Below are positions 34,506 to 44,193 of a stretch of 47,102 nucleotides of DNA, one piece after another (position 1 is the stretch's first letter; every line of letters begins with the position of its first letter). Under the pieces are notes generated by a model, which ran no database searches, was not told the DNA's origin, and was given only the letters and a program-made list of their open reading frames with translations. Source of the stretch: Desmonostoc vinosum HA7617-LM4 (lineage in GTDB: Bacteria; Cyanobacteriota; Cyanobacteriia; Cyanobacteriales; Nostocaceae); assembly GCA_019359515.1 (NCBI GenBank), contig JAHHHC010000048.1, positions 1 to 47,102 on the forward strand, written 5' to 3'. The translations under genes were made by a program, and so were the position numbers.

Positions 34506-35603
34506 TTAAAGCAGGATTGTGCTGTTGTTATCAATCAAAGTAGCTTTGCCACGAGTAGCGGCGGCATAGGTTTGAATGTAGCGACGCACTTCCAAGGGAA
34601 ACTGAGGGTAGTCTAGTACAGCATCACCATCGGCAATCGTGGCCCAAAAATCGCGCATCCCAGGCGCTAGTTCTTTGGCTTGGGATAATGGTAAATTTAG
34701 TGGAGGATGAGTTAGCAGCTTGACTAAGAAGGGAAAAGAGCGATCGCCCATCCACTTGCGTGATAATTGTTGCAAATCTGGAAAATCAGGGACTGAATCT
34801 ACTCTATAAGATAAAATTTGCAACCATTCTCTTCCGTGATTATCCTGATGAAACTCTAGCACTCTATATGGATGAGGGTAACTCACTAAGGAACCAGTAG
34901 TAATATCGTATACACCCTTTGAGTAAGCAACATCTTGGACGTGTAAATGCCCAGTCAACACTAGCTTGACATCATAACGCCGTAGCACTTGCAACAGTTC
35001 TGGTGCATTTTCCAGCATATAACGATTGCCCAGAGGATGGCGTGATTGATTAGGCAAGTGTTCCAGCACATTATGATGCACCATCACCAAGATTAATTCA
35101 TCACCAGTTGCTGCTAGTACTTCGTCTAACCACTCTAGCTGTTTGCTATCTAAACGCCCGATCTGTTCGCCTTGGTCATTAAAGGAGTTAGAATTTAAAC
35201 CAATCAGCCTGACACCAGGCAGCAACTGCTGAGTATAGTAAATTTGCTGGGGATTATCGTAACCAAACTTAGAGTAATAATAGGGAAAATCAGCAAAAGC
35301 AATTGATTGCTGATCTGCCATCAGTACTGGAACATCATGATTACCAGGAACAACATAGGTAGGAAAAGGCAACTGGGATAACCGTTGCTGTAACCAGTTA
35401 TGGTTTGCTGATTCACCATGCTGGGTTAAATCTCCTGGCAGCAAAAGGAAATCTAAATCGAGTTGTATTAAATGCTCTAATACACTTTCAAATGCTGGAA
35501 TACTTACTTCTACAAGATGAAAACGGCTAGGATGATCCCAGATTGTATGGGGTAGCGCGAGGTGCAAGTCGCTAACCACCGCAAAACGAAAATTGCAAGC
35601 CAT
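34506..35603 (-). CDS. Calcineurin-like metallophosphoesterase
   Basis: A 365-residue phosphoesterase with all metal-site motifs: VVSDLHLALPH (DxH), LLLPGDLTQHG, VPGNHDVPVL (GNHD), MVHHNV and LTGHLHVQDV (GHxH). It resembles the CpdA/class III cyclic nucleotide phosphodiesterase group, but substrate cannot be read from this. A C-terminal ~110-residue part is specific to this protein. Single gene. Confidence 0.9.
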   Translation of the reverse strand: MACNFRFAVVSDLHLALPHTIWDHPSRFHLVEVSIPAFESVLEHLIQLDLDFLLLPGDLTQHGESANHNWLQQRLSQLPFPTYVVPGNHDVPVLMADQQSIAFADFPYYYSKFGYDNPQQIYYTQQLLPGVRLIGLNSNSFNDQGEQIGRLDSKQLEWLDEVLAATGDELILVMVHHNVLEHLPNQSRHPLGNRYMLENAPELLQVLRRYDVKLVLTGHLHVQDVAYSKGVYDITTGSLVSYPHPYRVLEFHQDNHGREWLQILSYRVDSVPDFPDLQQLSRKWMGDRSFPFLVKLLTHPPLNLPLSQAKELAPGMRDFWATIADGDAVLDYPQFPLEVRRYIQTYAAATRGKATLIDNNSTILL

Positions 35604-36012
35604 TGATTTAATAAAATTTTAAAACAGAGGTTAAAACAACTCTTTTCCAACAAGTATAACCTTTGCTTTGTCTTGCCGTTGAGGAGAGGTTTTATATCAT
35701 GTCCGTTTAAAGACTTATGATTTGGCTGACGCGAAGATAGGGAGACGCGGAAGGGAGAAATTTTTATGATAAGTGATTAGCCGGACATGATATTACTTCA
35801 CATTTATATACAATCGAAATAAGAGTTTCTTAATTACGAATTACGAATTAGTATTAGATATTGTTTTTCAACATAAAGTAGTAGCGTTGCCAAAATATCT
35901 GAATAGTGCAAATTGGATGCATTCTCTATCATTCATAGCAATGCCAAATCAGTTTTTTGGGATTGGGTATTGGGATGAAGAAAATTCTCCCCCAATCCCC
36001 ATTCCCTACTCC
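35604..36012. other. Repeat-rich intergenic region
   Basis: About 410 bp with no gene. It holds MITE family 2 copy B (35694-35793), an AATTACG repeat (35834-35848) and a TCCCCA/CTACTCCC-type stretch just before cysW's stop. Confidence 0.7.
35694..35793. mobile_element. MITE family 2, copy B
   Basis: Exact 12-bp terminal inverted repeats ATATCATGTCCG and CGGACATGATAT enclose 76 bp (AAAGACTTATGATTTGGCTG, GGGAGACGCGG, AAGTGATTAG). The left 30 bases match copy A at 24848-24952 nearly base for base. Confidence 0.85.
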
Positions 36013-36879
36013 CTACTCCCCAACATCCTTAATACGGGTTTTTCGTTCTAAAATCTCCTTTAGCACCAAGGTGACAACCGCTAATAGTGCTAACAATACA
36101 GCAGCAGAAAAGGCGGCTTCGGTTTCATACTGCTTGTAAGCATCCTCTACGAATAAGGGTAAGCTCTGAGTTAGGCCAGCAATGTTACCAGATACGACTG
36201 AAACCGCGCCGAATTCACCCATTGCTCTGGCATTGGTTAAAATTAAGCCGTAGAGTAAACCCCAGCGGATGCTAGGCAAGGTAACGCGCCAAAATGTCTG
36301 CCAGTCGTTTGCACCTAAAGTTCTAGCAGCTTCTTCTTGATCTTTGCCAAACTCCTCTAGAACGGGTATCACTTCCCTAGCCACAAAGGGCATACTCACA
36401 AACGCTGTCGCCAATACCATACCTGGAAAAGCAAAGATAATCTTGATATCATGTGCCGCCAGCCAAGGGCCAAACCATCCTTGTCGTCCGTAGAGTAAGA
36501 CAATCATCAATCCGGCGACTACAGGGGAGATGGAAAAGGGTAGGTCAATAATACTCAGAACTATAGCGCGACCAGGGAATTTATGACGAGCGATCGCCCA
36601 AGCAGCACACAAACCAAACACTGTATTTAAAGGTACAGCGATTAGGGACAATATTAACGTTAACCAAGCTGCATGGAGAAAGGCAGGCCTGCTGAGGTTA
36701 GCGAAAAATGGCCCAACGCCTTTGGCAAAAGCTTGCACAAAAACGTTGAGAGCAGGGATGTATTGTACTAGAGCTAAATAGGCGATCGCAATCCCAATTA
36801 AAATTGTTGGAACCCAACTTTGCTGCTGTTTTGGCTTAGACTTAGTGGATGAGTGAAAACTTGGTTCATTGACTGTCAT
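36013..36879 (-). CDS. cysW: Sulfate ABC transporter permease CysW
   Basis: A 288-residue permease with six hydrophobic segments and the coupling loop [20 protein letters not shown]. Start region and the [15 protein letters not shown] stretch match CysW, partner of CysT in the sulfate/thiosulfate importer. Its start overlaps cysT by 14 bp. The ATPase cysA is not in the window. Confidence 0.93.
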   Translation of the reverse strand: MTVNEPSFHSSTKSKPKQQQSWVPTILIGIAIAYLALVQYIPALNVFVQAFAKGVGPFFANLSRPAFLHAAWLTLILSLIAVPLNTVFGLCAAWAIARHKFPGRAIVLSIIDLPFSISPVVAGLMIVLLYGRQGWFGPWLAAHDIKIIFAFPGMVLATAFVSMPFVAREVIPVLEEFGKDQEEAARTLGANDWQTFWRVTLPSIRWGLLYGLILTNARAMGEFGAVSVVSGNIAGLTQSLPLFVEDAYKQYETEAAFSAAVLLALLAVVTLVLKEILERKTRIKDVGE

Positions 36880-37750
36880 ATCGTCTTGCCCATGCTTGTA
36901 AGAAATTAATTGCTAGCAGCAGCACTAAGGAAATCGCCAGTAAAACTACACCAATGACAGTTGCACCAGAATAGTCATACTGTTCTAGTCGTTGGAAAAT
37001 CAGTACAGGTGCGATTAAATCCTGGAAGGGAGTATTAGAGGAAATAATTACTGTCGAACCATATTCCCCAACTGCACGGGAAAAACCCAAGGCAATACCA
37101 GTCAAAATCGTGGGAAATAGTGGCGGTAAAATTACTTTCCAAAAGGTTTGCCATTGAGAAGCACCCAAACACCAAGCTGCCTCTTCAATCTCGTGTTCCA
37201 TTTCCTGAAGCACAGGTTGTACTGTTCTCACCACAAAAGGTAGCGAGATAAAGATCATTGCTACCCCAACCCCTAAACGAGTGAATGATACTTTAATGCC
37301 TAATGGAGATAACAGCGAACCGATCCAGCCATTATCGCTGTAAACTGTTGCCAGTGTCAGCCCTGCCACTGAGGTTGGTAGAGCAAAAGGTAAATCCACT
37401 GTGGCATCGACTATCCGTTTTAGAGGAAAGTCGTAACGAACCAAAACCCAAGCAATCAGAGTTCCAAAAACCCCGTTAAGCAAGGCTGCTAGAATTGAAG
37501 TCACAAAAGTGACGTTGTATGTCGCTAGTGCAATTTCACTAGTAGCAATTTCCCAAAATCTTGCTGGGGGTTCCGTACTTGCTTTCAGGAACATAGCAGC
37601 AATGGGGACAAATAACATCACAGTTAAGTATGCCAAGGTAATTCGCCAAGTCCAAGGAAGCTTGATTAGTTGATTGAAAAACCGCTTCCAAACTGGAACT
37701 TCTTGACGAACAATTTGTGGAGGAGAAGATACAGCCATAAAAAAATTCAA
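36866..37750 (-). CDS. cysT: Sulfate ABC transporter permease CysT
   Basis: A 294-residue permease: [40 protein letters not shown] (coupling loop) and [20 protein letters not shown] mark CysT/CysU. Placed between sbpA and cysW in the normal order, overlapping the latter. Confidence 0.93.
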   Translation of the reverse strand: MNFFMAVSSPPQIVRQEVPVWKRFFNQLIKLPWTWRITLAYLTVMLFVPIAAMFLKASTEPPARFWEIATSEIALATYNVTFVTSILAALLNGVFGTLIAWVLVRYDFPLKRIVDATVDLPFALPTSVAGLTLATVYSDNGWIGSLLSPLGIKVSFTRLGVGVAMIFISLPFVVRTVQPVLQEMEHEIEEAAWCLGASQWQTFWKVILPPLFPTILTGIALGFSRAVGEYGSTVIISSNTPFQDLIAPVLIFQRLEQYDYSGATVIGVVLLAISLVLLLAINFLQAWARRYDSQ

Positions 37751-37838
37751 AATTCAAAACTAGAATTTGTCAGTTGTCAATTGTTTGTTTTTCTCTGAAC
37801 AAATGACAAATGACTAATTACCAATAACAAATGACTAA

Positions 37839-38984
37839 TTACCGTTTCTTTTGGGCTTGAATTTTGTCAAACACACCGCCATCAGCGAAGAACTTCTTGT
37901 CAATGGCTTCCCATCCACCGTAATCTTGAACTGTGCCCAGAGTTTTTACTTTAGGGAATTTATCTGCATTTTCTTTTGTTTGGGCTACCTTCTCATCTAC
38001 CGGGCGGAATCCTAGCTTGGCAAACTCTTCTTGTGCTTCTGAAGTGTATAGATATTTAACAAAACCTTCTGCTACTTCGCGAGTCCCATGCTTATCGACG
38101 TTCTTATCTACGACTGCGATCGGATTGTCGATGGATATGTTCACATCGGGAATGACATAATCTACTTTCTCACCTTTTTGTTGCGCTAAGATCACTTCGT
38201 TTTCGTAGTTAATTAACGCATCTCCTTGACCTTGCTTGGTAAATGCATCAGTAGCTTCCCGCGCATCTTTAGTTAGGATTGGCACATTGTTGTAAACTTT
38301 GGTCACAAATTCGGTAGCTTTTTCTTCGCCTCCACCAGTTTTAATTGCAGAGTTCCACAATGCTAAGAAATTCCACCGAGCAATACCAGATGTTTTGGGA
38401 TCAGCAGTAATTAGTTTTATCCCGTCTTGCTCTAAATCTGACCAGGTTTTGATTCCTTTGGGGTTGCCTGGGCGTGTAATCAGTGCTGCAACCGATTTGG
38501 AAACTATACCATTGTTGGGTACTTCCTTTTCCCATCCTGGCTCAATTAATCCCTGTTTCTCAATCTTTTGGGTGTCTAATGCTAGTGCCAGGTGGACAAC
38601 ATCTGCTTCTAAACCATCGATGACAGCACGAGTTTGAGAGCCAGATCCCCCATAGCTTTGCTTAAATGTGACTGTTTGGTTGTGTTCTTGCTTCCACTTG
38701 TCCACAAATTTAGGAATAATAGCTTCGTGAGCTGCTTTAGTGACAGCAAAAGAAACTAAAGTAATTTCGACATTACCTTTATTGGCGGCAACAGGGCTAG
38801 CAGCAGGGGTTGTGGCAGAATTATTACTCACATCTCCACCAGAGCAGGCGGCAAGCGCCACACTCAAGACTGTCCCTGCCAAAAAGAGCGATATAAAGCC
38901 TTTGAGCGAATTCAGCCTGAACCGATTAATCTTCTGCTCAGTGATCCTTTGTAATCGTTTCAGGGGGCGCTGCCACAAACTCAT
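37839..38984 (-). CDS. sbpA: Periplasmic sulfate-binding protein SbpA
   Basis: A 381-residue binding protein with a lipoprotein-type signal after a long basic start (FISLFLAGTVLSVALAACSG). The mature part has the prokaryotic sulfate-binding signatures: FKQSYGGSGSQTRAVIDGL, VALITRPGNPKGIKTWSDL, WNFLALWNSAIK. It catches sulfate for CysT/CysW. The 88-bp gap to cysT holds TGACAAATGACTAATTACC repeats, which also give the sbpA stop its context. Confidence 0.95.
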   Translation of the reverse strand: MSLWQRPLKRLQRITEQKINRFRLNSLKGFISLFLAGTVLSVALAACSGGDVSNNSATTPAASPVAANKGNVEITLVSFAVTKAAHEAIIPKFVDKWKQEHNQTVTFKQSYGGSGSQTRAVIDGLEADVVHLALALDTQKIEKQGLIEPGWEKEVPNNGIVSKSVAALITRPGNPKGIKTWSDLEQDGIKLITADPKTSGIARWNFLALWNSAIKTGGGEEKATEFVTKVYNNVPILTKDAREATDAFTKQGQGDALINYENEVILAQQKGEKVDYVIPDVNISIDNPIAVVDKNVDKHGTREVAEGFVKYLYTSEAQEEFAKLGFRPVDEKVAQTKENADKFPKVKTLGTVQDYGGWEAIDKKFFADGGVFDKIQAQKKR

Positions 38985-39298
38985 CCCACATCCTCCTCTT
39001 AATATACAGTTAATTGATGGGAATACAGTTATATACTGCTTATGGTATTAAATAATTGCAGGTATGTGGTCAAAAATGCAAGTAAATAACTTCGTCTTCT
39101 CGATAAAGAATATGGAGATTGTACCAGTTTGCTTGGTAATAGGATGAGGGGCAGAGGAAGCAGGGAGAGCCAGTGCGTTGCGGAGATTCCCTCCGTTGTA
39201 GCAACTGGCGTGAGCAGGGGACAAAGATAATTCCCCATGCCCCTAATCCCCACTGGGCTTCGCTAACGTGGGGGCCCCGAGTTCCCCATTCCCTATTC
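38985..39298. other. sbpA promoter region and interspersed hairpin repeat
   Basis: About 315 bp with no gene. The sbpA promoter should lie at its left. At 39170-39210 is the CCAGTGCGTTGCGGAGATTC...GCAACTGGCG repeat, also found at 3922-3961, 4768-4806 (inverted) and 8796-8836. Confidence 0.6.
39170..39210. repeat. ~40-bp CCAGT...ACTGG hairpin repeat, 4 copies in window
   Basis: Outer arms CCAGT and ACTGG, inner parts TTGCGGAG/CTCCGTTG, with variable loops. Copies: 3922-3961 and 4768-4806 (inside the two repeat cassettes), 8796-8836 (inside the IS-like element) and here. They are always intergenic or in repeats except the GNAT copy. Confidence 0.7.
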
Positions 39299-39586
39299 CT
39301 AACGTAATGATTCAAAAATTACTGTGACTGTAATTAAACACAACAGTATAACTCCCACTGGCAGCAACAACTGTTGTAACATGTACATCAGTACGGGAAT
39401 AAAATGTAAAATTCCTAAACCGATTGATAAAACGTAGGCGATCGCTATGCCAAATAGCACCAATAAGAAGTATTTAAGGCACTTAGCAGCTAAGCGAAAT
39501 AAAAGTGTATCTTGATTTGTGGTCATAATTTTACTCACGAAAGTGGTTGACTTTTGAGCAATGAATATCCTTTGGTTGTTAGCCAT
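39299..39586 (-). CDS. Small membrane protein (95 aa)
   Basis: Two hydrophobic segments (about YFLLVLFGIAIAYVLSIGLG and LLLPVGVILLCLITVTVIF). Its start overlaps the end of the zinc-ribbon gene by 8 bp; an internal ATG (MTTNQDTLLF) at 39529 is an alternative start. No family recognised; co-transcribed with its upstream neighbour. Confidence 0.55.
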   Translation of the reverse strand: MANNQRIFIAQKSTTFVSKIMTTNQDTLLFRLAAKCLKYFLLVLFGIAIAYVLSIGLGILHFIPVLMYMLQQLLLPVGVILLCLITVTVIFESLR

Positions 39587-39842
39587 TCACCTTATTAGGT
39601 GAATAGTAAATAGACTCCTGCTGATTTTTTGGCTTGTTTTGCTTGTCGAAATCAACTAATAGTTGAAATATGACCAATAAGCTCAATAGCAGCAACAAGA
39701 ACGAGCCAATACCTGAAGGATATTTATTTATCTCTCGCTCAACACCACATTTGAGACAGACATATCTGTTGGGATTATGTGTGTCTTGGGCAAAGGGACA
39801 ATAACTGGGATTACAATCATGATGACAATCTTTGTCCAACAT
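39579..39842 (-). CDS. Small zinc-ribbon membrane protein
   Basis: About 87 residues: MLDKDCHHDCNPSYCPFAQD, then RYVCLKCGVEREINKYPSG and one TM helix (IGSFLLLLLSLLVIFQLLV). The histidine/cysteine-rich start and CLKCG suggest a metal-binding ribbon facing the cytoplasm. The start at 39842 is chosen because a perfect AGGAGGT (39849-39855) lies six bases upstream; a GTG at 39890 would be a longer alternative. Function unknown. Confidence 0.6.
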   Translation of the reverse strand: MLDKDCHHDCNPSYCPFAQDTHNPNRYVCLKCGVEREINKYPSGIGSFLLLLLSLLVIFQLLVDFDKQNKPKNQQESIYYSPNKVNG

Positions 39843-39890
39843 CATTGAACCTCCTGTAGGGTGAATGCTGACATCATTAGCTGTGAACAC

Positions 39891-40214
39891 GCTCTACAGA
39901 ATCTAGTTAGTTAACATCCACTGCCTGTTTAGTAGACACTACTTTCATCATCATACAAGTGTCAATTAGTCTTGAGTAAGTGACTAAATTGGCAGTAGCA
40001 GCGCTGGTAAAATCTCTCCTCAACCATATTTGCTTAACGCTTAACTTAACTTTGCCTGTATTAATTACAAGGATAATACAGCCAAAAATACTTGACAGTT
40101 GGATAAAGTAGGTTTCCTACTGAGTAGGAAAAAGTAGTTTGTAGTATGATGGGCGGCAAGAACTTCGTAAAAACCTGTTTATAATAGAGTAAAAAAGATA
40201 CATCAAGCTAAACG
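39891..40214. other. Promoter region of the NB-ARC gene
   Basis: About 325 bp with no gene. It holds a perfect palindrome at 40113-40131 and a TTGACA (40092-40097). Confidence 0.5.
40113..40131. promoter_or_regulatory. Palindrome TTTCCTAC-TGA-GTAGGAAA before NB-ARC gene
   Basis: Perfect 8-bp arms around a 3-base centre, 84 bp upstream of the NB-ARC start and 15 bp after a TTGACA hexamer. It could be an operator overlapping the promoter. The inner GTA/TAC spacing does not fit an NtcA box (GTA-N8-TAC). Confidence 0.55.
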
Positions 40215-42563
40215 ATGGGTGAGGAAGAAGCCTTAGAGTTTGTAGATAATTTGGTTTTTCTCAAGACGGGAGAACACCTAGATAAAACTCAAAGGATAAT
40301 CTTGCGTCATTTGTGGGAGGATGAAAAGCGCACTTACCAGGATATCGCCAACAGTCGTGGTTACACAGAAGCGCATCTAAAAGCGGTTGGTGCAGAACTT
40401 TGGCAACTGCTATCAAAAGTACTCGGAGAGAAAGTCTCGAAATCAACCTTTTCAGCAGTAGTTCAAGGGTTTTGGAAGACTCAACAAGTCTTTGAGATTA
40501 TAGAATCACCAACAAATGGCGTAAAACCCCAAGATTTAGATTCTAGCTTTGTGGGGCGCGATCGCGAAATAGCCGATTTAAACAACTTTGTCAGTCAGGG
40601 AGCAAAAGTTATTCTTATCCAAGGTGAAGGTGGAGTTGGTAAGACAACCTTAGCTCGTAAGTATTTTAAAACCCAAAAGTTCGATTTCGTTCTAGAGCTA
40701 TGGATGGCCACCGAAATTCAAAATATCACACCTGTAGAGAGTGTGGTTGAGGAATGGCTGCGGCGAGACTTTAACGAAGAACCAGGACGCGATTTTGGAA
40801 TCAATTTAAAGCGACTGCGGCGGAAGTTACGAGAACAAAGCCCCAAAATTGGAGTATTTATCGACAACTTAGAAACAGCCCTAGACAAAGATGGGAAGTT
40901 TTTGGAATATCGTCGCCCTTATGTTGAACTATTAAGAGTATTGGCTGATCCAGATTTACATTCAGTGACTTTGGTCACGAGTCGTGAGCGTTTACGCGAG
41001 TTTAGTGTAGAGATTAATCTTTACTCACTAAAAGGATTGAATGATGAAGCATGGCGGCAATTTTTCAGCCGTCACCAAATCAACTGTAATTCTACCATTC
41101 TCAGTGATATGTGCAGAGCTTATGGAGGAAACGCCAAAGCGATGCAAATTCTTCGAGGCGCAATATTGACAGATTTTTATGGCGATATAGATGCGTACTG
41201 GCAAGAAAACTCTACAGATTTATTAATAGAAAGAGAATTAAAAGACTTAGTTGCTAGTCAATTTGCTCGTCTCCAACAAATTGATTTAGAAGCTTACCGT
41301 CTTCTGTGTCGTTTAGGATGCTATCGCTATCAAGATATCCTTTCAGTACCAATAGAGGGACTTTTATGTTTACTTTGGGATGTTCCAGAACAACAGCGGA
41401 GGCGTGTGATTAAAGCTTTGCAAGACTTGTCTTTGATAGAAACTAAAAAAGGACAGTATTGGTTACATCCCGTGATTCGTGATGAGGCAATTAGCAGGTT
41501 AAGACTATTAAATAAAGAATGGGAAATAGTAAACAGAAAAGCCGCAGATTTTTGGACGCAAAGAGTTGAAGTAATCAAAAATATCAAAGATGCATTGATA
41601 GCTTTAGAAGCTTATTATCACTATGTAGAAATTGGTGATTTTGAACAAGCTGGTGATGTGATTTTACAAGGAAGAGGTCAACAGTGGAATACAGGATTAC
41701 CTCTAGGTTGTTCGTTTTATCAGTTGGGACTACTTCAGAAAAACTTCTCGGTAATCAAACGGATAATTGACGATATAAAATCACCAGAGAGATTAATTAA
41801 ACTCTACAATATTCTAGGTTATACATATCGGATTATTGGTGGAATCAGGGAAGCTATACATTGTTATGAGAAGTCAGAAGAAATATTAGATAAATTAGAT
41901 GTCAAAACTAGCAAAATTTCTATTCTATTCAACACAGGACTGTGCAAACTTGAATTATGGGAGATGGAAGCGGCTGAAGATTGTTTTAATGCTGTTTGCA
42001 ACCTAGCTGAGAAAAATAGTAATTTTGATGATTATATGGCATATGCTCAATGCTGTTTGGCTCTGATTAAATCGTGTTCTAATCGTACAGAAGCTAGTTT
42101 TTGTATTGCTGAAGCTGCATTTTCAACAATATCTTTATCAAATAGAGTCACTTTATGGGGCATAGGACATAGCTTGATTACTCTTTGTTTAACCTATAAA
42201 AATTTAGGTAATCTCAAAAAATCTTGTGATTTGTGTCAAAGAGCAATATTTTATTCAGAAGAAAATAATTTTACTCAATTAAAAGCTAAAGCTATAAGTT
42301 GCTTGGCGGAGTTATATCGAGAACAAGAAGAATTTGCCAAAGCGCTTTTTCACCATGCAGAAGCTATAGACATACTTGATAAAATAGGTGCTAAATCAGA
42401 TTTGGCTGAGGCTTACTATCAATTGGGGTTAACTTACCAAAGAATGGGTGATATTAACCAGAGTAGAGAAAAATTAATGCAAGCGATCGCTTTCTTTGAA
42501 ACAATGCAAGCACCTAAGCAAATCGAGAAAGTCAAAATAGCAATGAAAGCTTTCGATAAATAA
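40215..42563 (+). CDS. NB-ARC STAND ATPase with TPR repeats
   Basis: A 782-residue signal-transduction ATPase. N-terminal ~95 residues (EALEFVDNLVFLKTGEHLDK, YQDIANSRGYTEAHLKAVGA) form a helical HTH-like domain seen in cyanobacterial NB-ARC proteins. Then GRDREIADL leads to Walker A GEGGVGKTT (137-145), Walker B IGVFIDNLETAL and TSRERLREF. From ~480 on are tetratricopeptide repeats (AIHCYEKSEEILDKL, EAYYQLGLTYQRMGDINQS). NB-ARC/TPR STAND proteins act as switchable sensors, some in phage defence. No effector domain is visible, so a partner or the N-terminal domain must give the output. Confidence 0.92.
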   Translation: MGEEEALEFVDNLVFLKTGEHLDKTQRIILRHLWEDEKRTYQDIANSRGYTEAHLKAVGAELWQLLSKVLGEKVSKSTFSAVVQGFWKTQQVFEIIESPTNGVKPQDLDSSFVGRDREIADLNNFVSQGAKVILIQGEGGVGKTTLARKYFKTQKFDFVLELWMATEIQNITPVESVVEEWLRRDFNEEPGRDFGINLKRLRRKLREQSPKIGVFIDNLETALDKDGKFLEYRRPYVELLRVLADPDLHSVTLVTSRERLREFSVEINLYSLKGLNDEAWRQFFSRHQINCNSTILSDMCRAYGGNAKAMQILRGAILTDFYGDIDAYWQENSTDLLIERELKDLVASQFARLQQIDLEAYRLLCRLGCYRYQDILSVPIEGLLCLLWDVPEQQRRRVIKALQDLSLIETKKGQYWLHPVIRDEAISRLRLLNKEWEIVNRKAADFWTQRVEVIKNIKDALIALEAYYHYVEIGDFEQAGDVILQGRGQQWNTGLPLGCSFYQLGLLQKNFSVIKRIIDDIKSPERLIKLYNILGYTYRIIGGIREAIHCYEKSEEILDKLDVKTSKISILFNTGLCKLELWEMEAAEDCFNAVCNLAEKNSNFDDYMAYAQCCLALIKSCSNRTEASFCIAEAAFSTISLSNRVTLWGIGHSLITLCLTYKNLGNLKKSCDLCQRAIFYSEENNFTQLKAKAISCLAELYREQEEFAKALFHHAEAIDILDKIGAKSDLAEAYYQLGLTYQRMGDINQSREKLMQAIAFFETMQAPKQIEKVKIAMKAFDK

Positions 42564-42678
42564 TCAGTAATAATAAAGGTTTTAATGTGGCAATTGATGA
42601 ATTCTTAGCTTGATATCATTTCTATTAAAGGGAACAGGAGATAGAACAAGAGGTATTTCTTCTATTTGTTGCTTGTGG

Positions 42679-43386
42679 CTAGCGGAAGCCTAAAATTTCA
42701 TGAATTGCTGTGATTATATCAAGATAAAAATTACCTCCTACTGTCCGAAATAATTCAAATTTAGAGTCAGGGGCACCAAAAAATGGTCTAAGAAACCATC
42801 CTAATTGCATTCCTACAAAGGCGTAAAGCAACAACCATGATCTTAAAATAGTTGTACGGGTTGCCTTACCTACTTCATCTTGTTGAGAAAGCAATTGCAT
42901 TCCTTCATACAAGAATTTGACACCAAAGATACCTGTGATGCCAAAAATTAGTACATTTAACAGTTTAAAAAATTGGTAAGAATCAGGGGTAGTAATTAGA
43001 AAAAATAGTGTAACTGGTGCCAAGCTAAATAAAAGCACGCTAATCACTGAAACAGATGTGAGTAAAACAACAAAATGCTGCTGAATACTACTCTTAGAAC
43101 CAAACAGCACATTAAAAAAGAATAGAGTTGGAAAACAAATAATGAGTGTTAACAAGTAAAAAGCTGGAAGTTTGATAGCACCAGATAATGCTTGTGCCCA
43201 GCTATGAGATGCACCGATAATTGCACCATAAATAGCAAAGAAAATAGAACTAGAAACGAACAGAGAACTCATTTTACTCTGTAATCGCGCTCCCTGGCGG
43301 ATTTCTTCTAAAAAACTTTGGCGATCGCGTAGTAAACTAATCAGGACACCAAATTGTTTAACCTTGTAAGATTGCTTTTCCAACAT
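42679..43386 (-). CDS. Multi-pass membrane protein, tandem paralogue 2
   Basis: A 235-residue protein with about five TM segments. N-terminal LRDRQSFLEEIRQGARLQSK and C-terminal GWFLRPFFGAPDSKFELFR frame the membrane part; both recur in the upstream paralogue. Function unknown; relatives are common in cyanobacteria. Confidence 0.8.
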   Translation of the reverse strand: MLEKQSYKVKQFGVLISLLRDRQSFLEEIRQGARLQSKMSSLFVSSSIFFAIYGAIIGASHSWAQALSGAIKLPAFYLLTLIICFPTLFFFNVLFGSKSSIQQHFVVLLTSVSVISVLLFSLAPVTLFFLITTPDSYQFFKLLNVLIFGITGIFGVKFLYEGMQLLSQQDEVGKATRTTILRSWLLLYAFVGMQLGWFLRPFFGAPDSKFELFRTVGGNFYLDIITAIHEILGFR

Positions 43387-43461
43387 ACTAATTTTAGAGT
43401 TTAAATTTTGTCATTATTCATCGATTACTGACCGTTTATTTCAAAACTGATGATCAATAAT

Positions 43462-44181
43462 TTACGAGCGAAAACCAAATAGATAACCAATAGCTTGAAT
43501 TACGCTCAAATAAAAGTTACCCTCTCTTTCACGAAATAATTGAAATGCAGAATCAGGTGTACCAAAAAAAGGTCTGAGAGTCCATCCTAACTGACTACCA
43601 ACAAAAGCATAAAGAAATAACCAAAATTGTAAAATTTTCTGACGGGTTTGACTGCCTTCGTTCTCCTGTTCTAAAACTGATCTCGTAGCCTGATATAAAG
43701 AAGAAATACCGATAAATCCAGTTAGGGAAAAGATAAATACGTTTAATAAAATTAAAAACTGGTAATTACTAGTAGTAATCAAGAAAAATAGTGTAATTGG
43801 TGCAAAGCTAAACAGTAATACACTGGTGATTGATATCGCAGTCAATACCAAAGCAAAATGCTGAGCAAAAGTTCGCTTGGAACCAAAAATAATATTAGAA
43901 AAATACAATGTTGGCAGACAAATTAGTAATGTAATTAAATAAATAGCTGGCAATTTCACAGCAGAAGATAAAGCTTGCATCCAGCTATGGTACGCACCAA
44001 TAATTCCACCATACACAGCCAGAAATAATGAACTGCAAACCAGCAGAGAAATTATCTTTCTAGGCAATCGTGTACCTTGACGAATTTCTTCTAAAAATAC
44101 TTGGCGATCGCGCAGTAAGCCAATTAAAACTGCAAAGTATTTTACACTTGAAGATTGCCGTTCAATCATATGAATCCTCAC
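43462..44181 (-). CDS. Multi-pass membrane protein, tandem paralogue 1
   Basis: A 239-residue protein with the same plan as the gene 75 bp downstream: LRDRQVFLEEIRQGTRLPRK, a hydrophobic middle with KLPAIYLITLLICLPTLYFS, and GWTLRPFFGTPDSAFQLFRE. By eye about half of residues match, so the duplication is not recent. It starts 13 bp downstream of cruP's stop, so the three may be one operon. The possible ATG at 44166 (MIERQSSS) is an alternative start. Confidence 0.8.
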   Translation of the reverse strand: MRIHMIERQSSSVKYFAVLIGLLRDRQVFLEEIRQGTRLPRKIISLLVCSSLFLAVYGGIIGAYHSWMQALSSAVKLPAIYLITLLICLPTLYFSNIIFGSKRTFAQHFALVLTAISITSVLLFSFAPITLFFLITTSNYQFLILLNVFIFSLTGFIGISSLYQATRSVLEQENEGSQTRQKILQFWLFLYAFVGSQLGWTLRPFFGTPDSAFQLFREREGNFYLSVIQAIGYLFGFRS

Positions 44182-44193
44182 ACTTTTATCAAT

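Noticed and set aside
40108-40120. NtcA site GTA...TAC before the NB-ARC gene
   Set aside because: The spacing is seven bases, not eight, and there is no well-placed -10.
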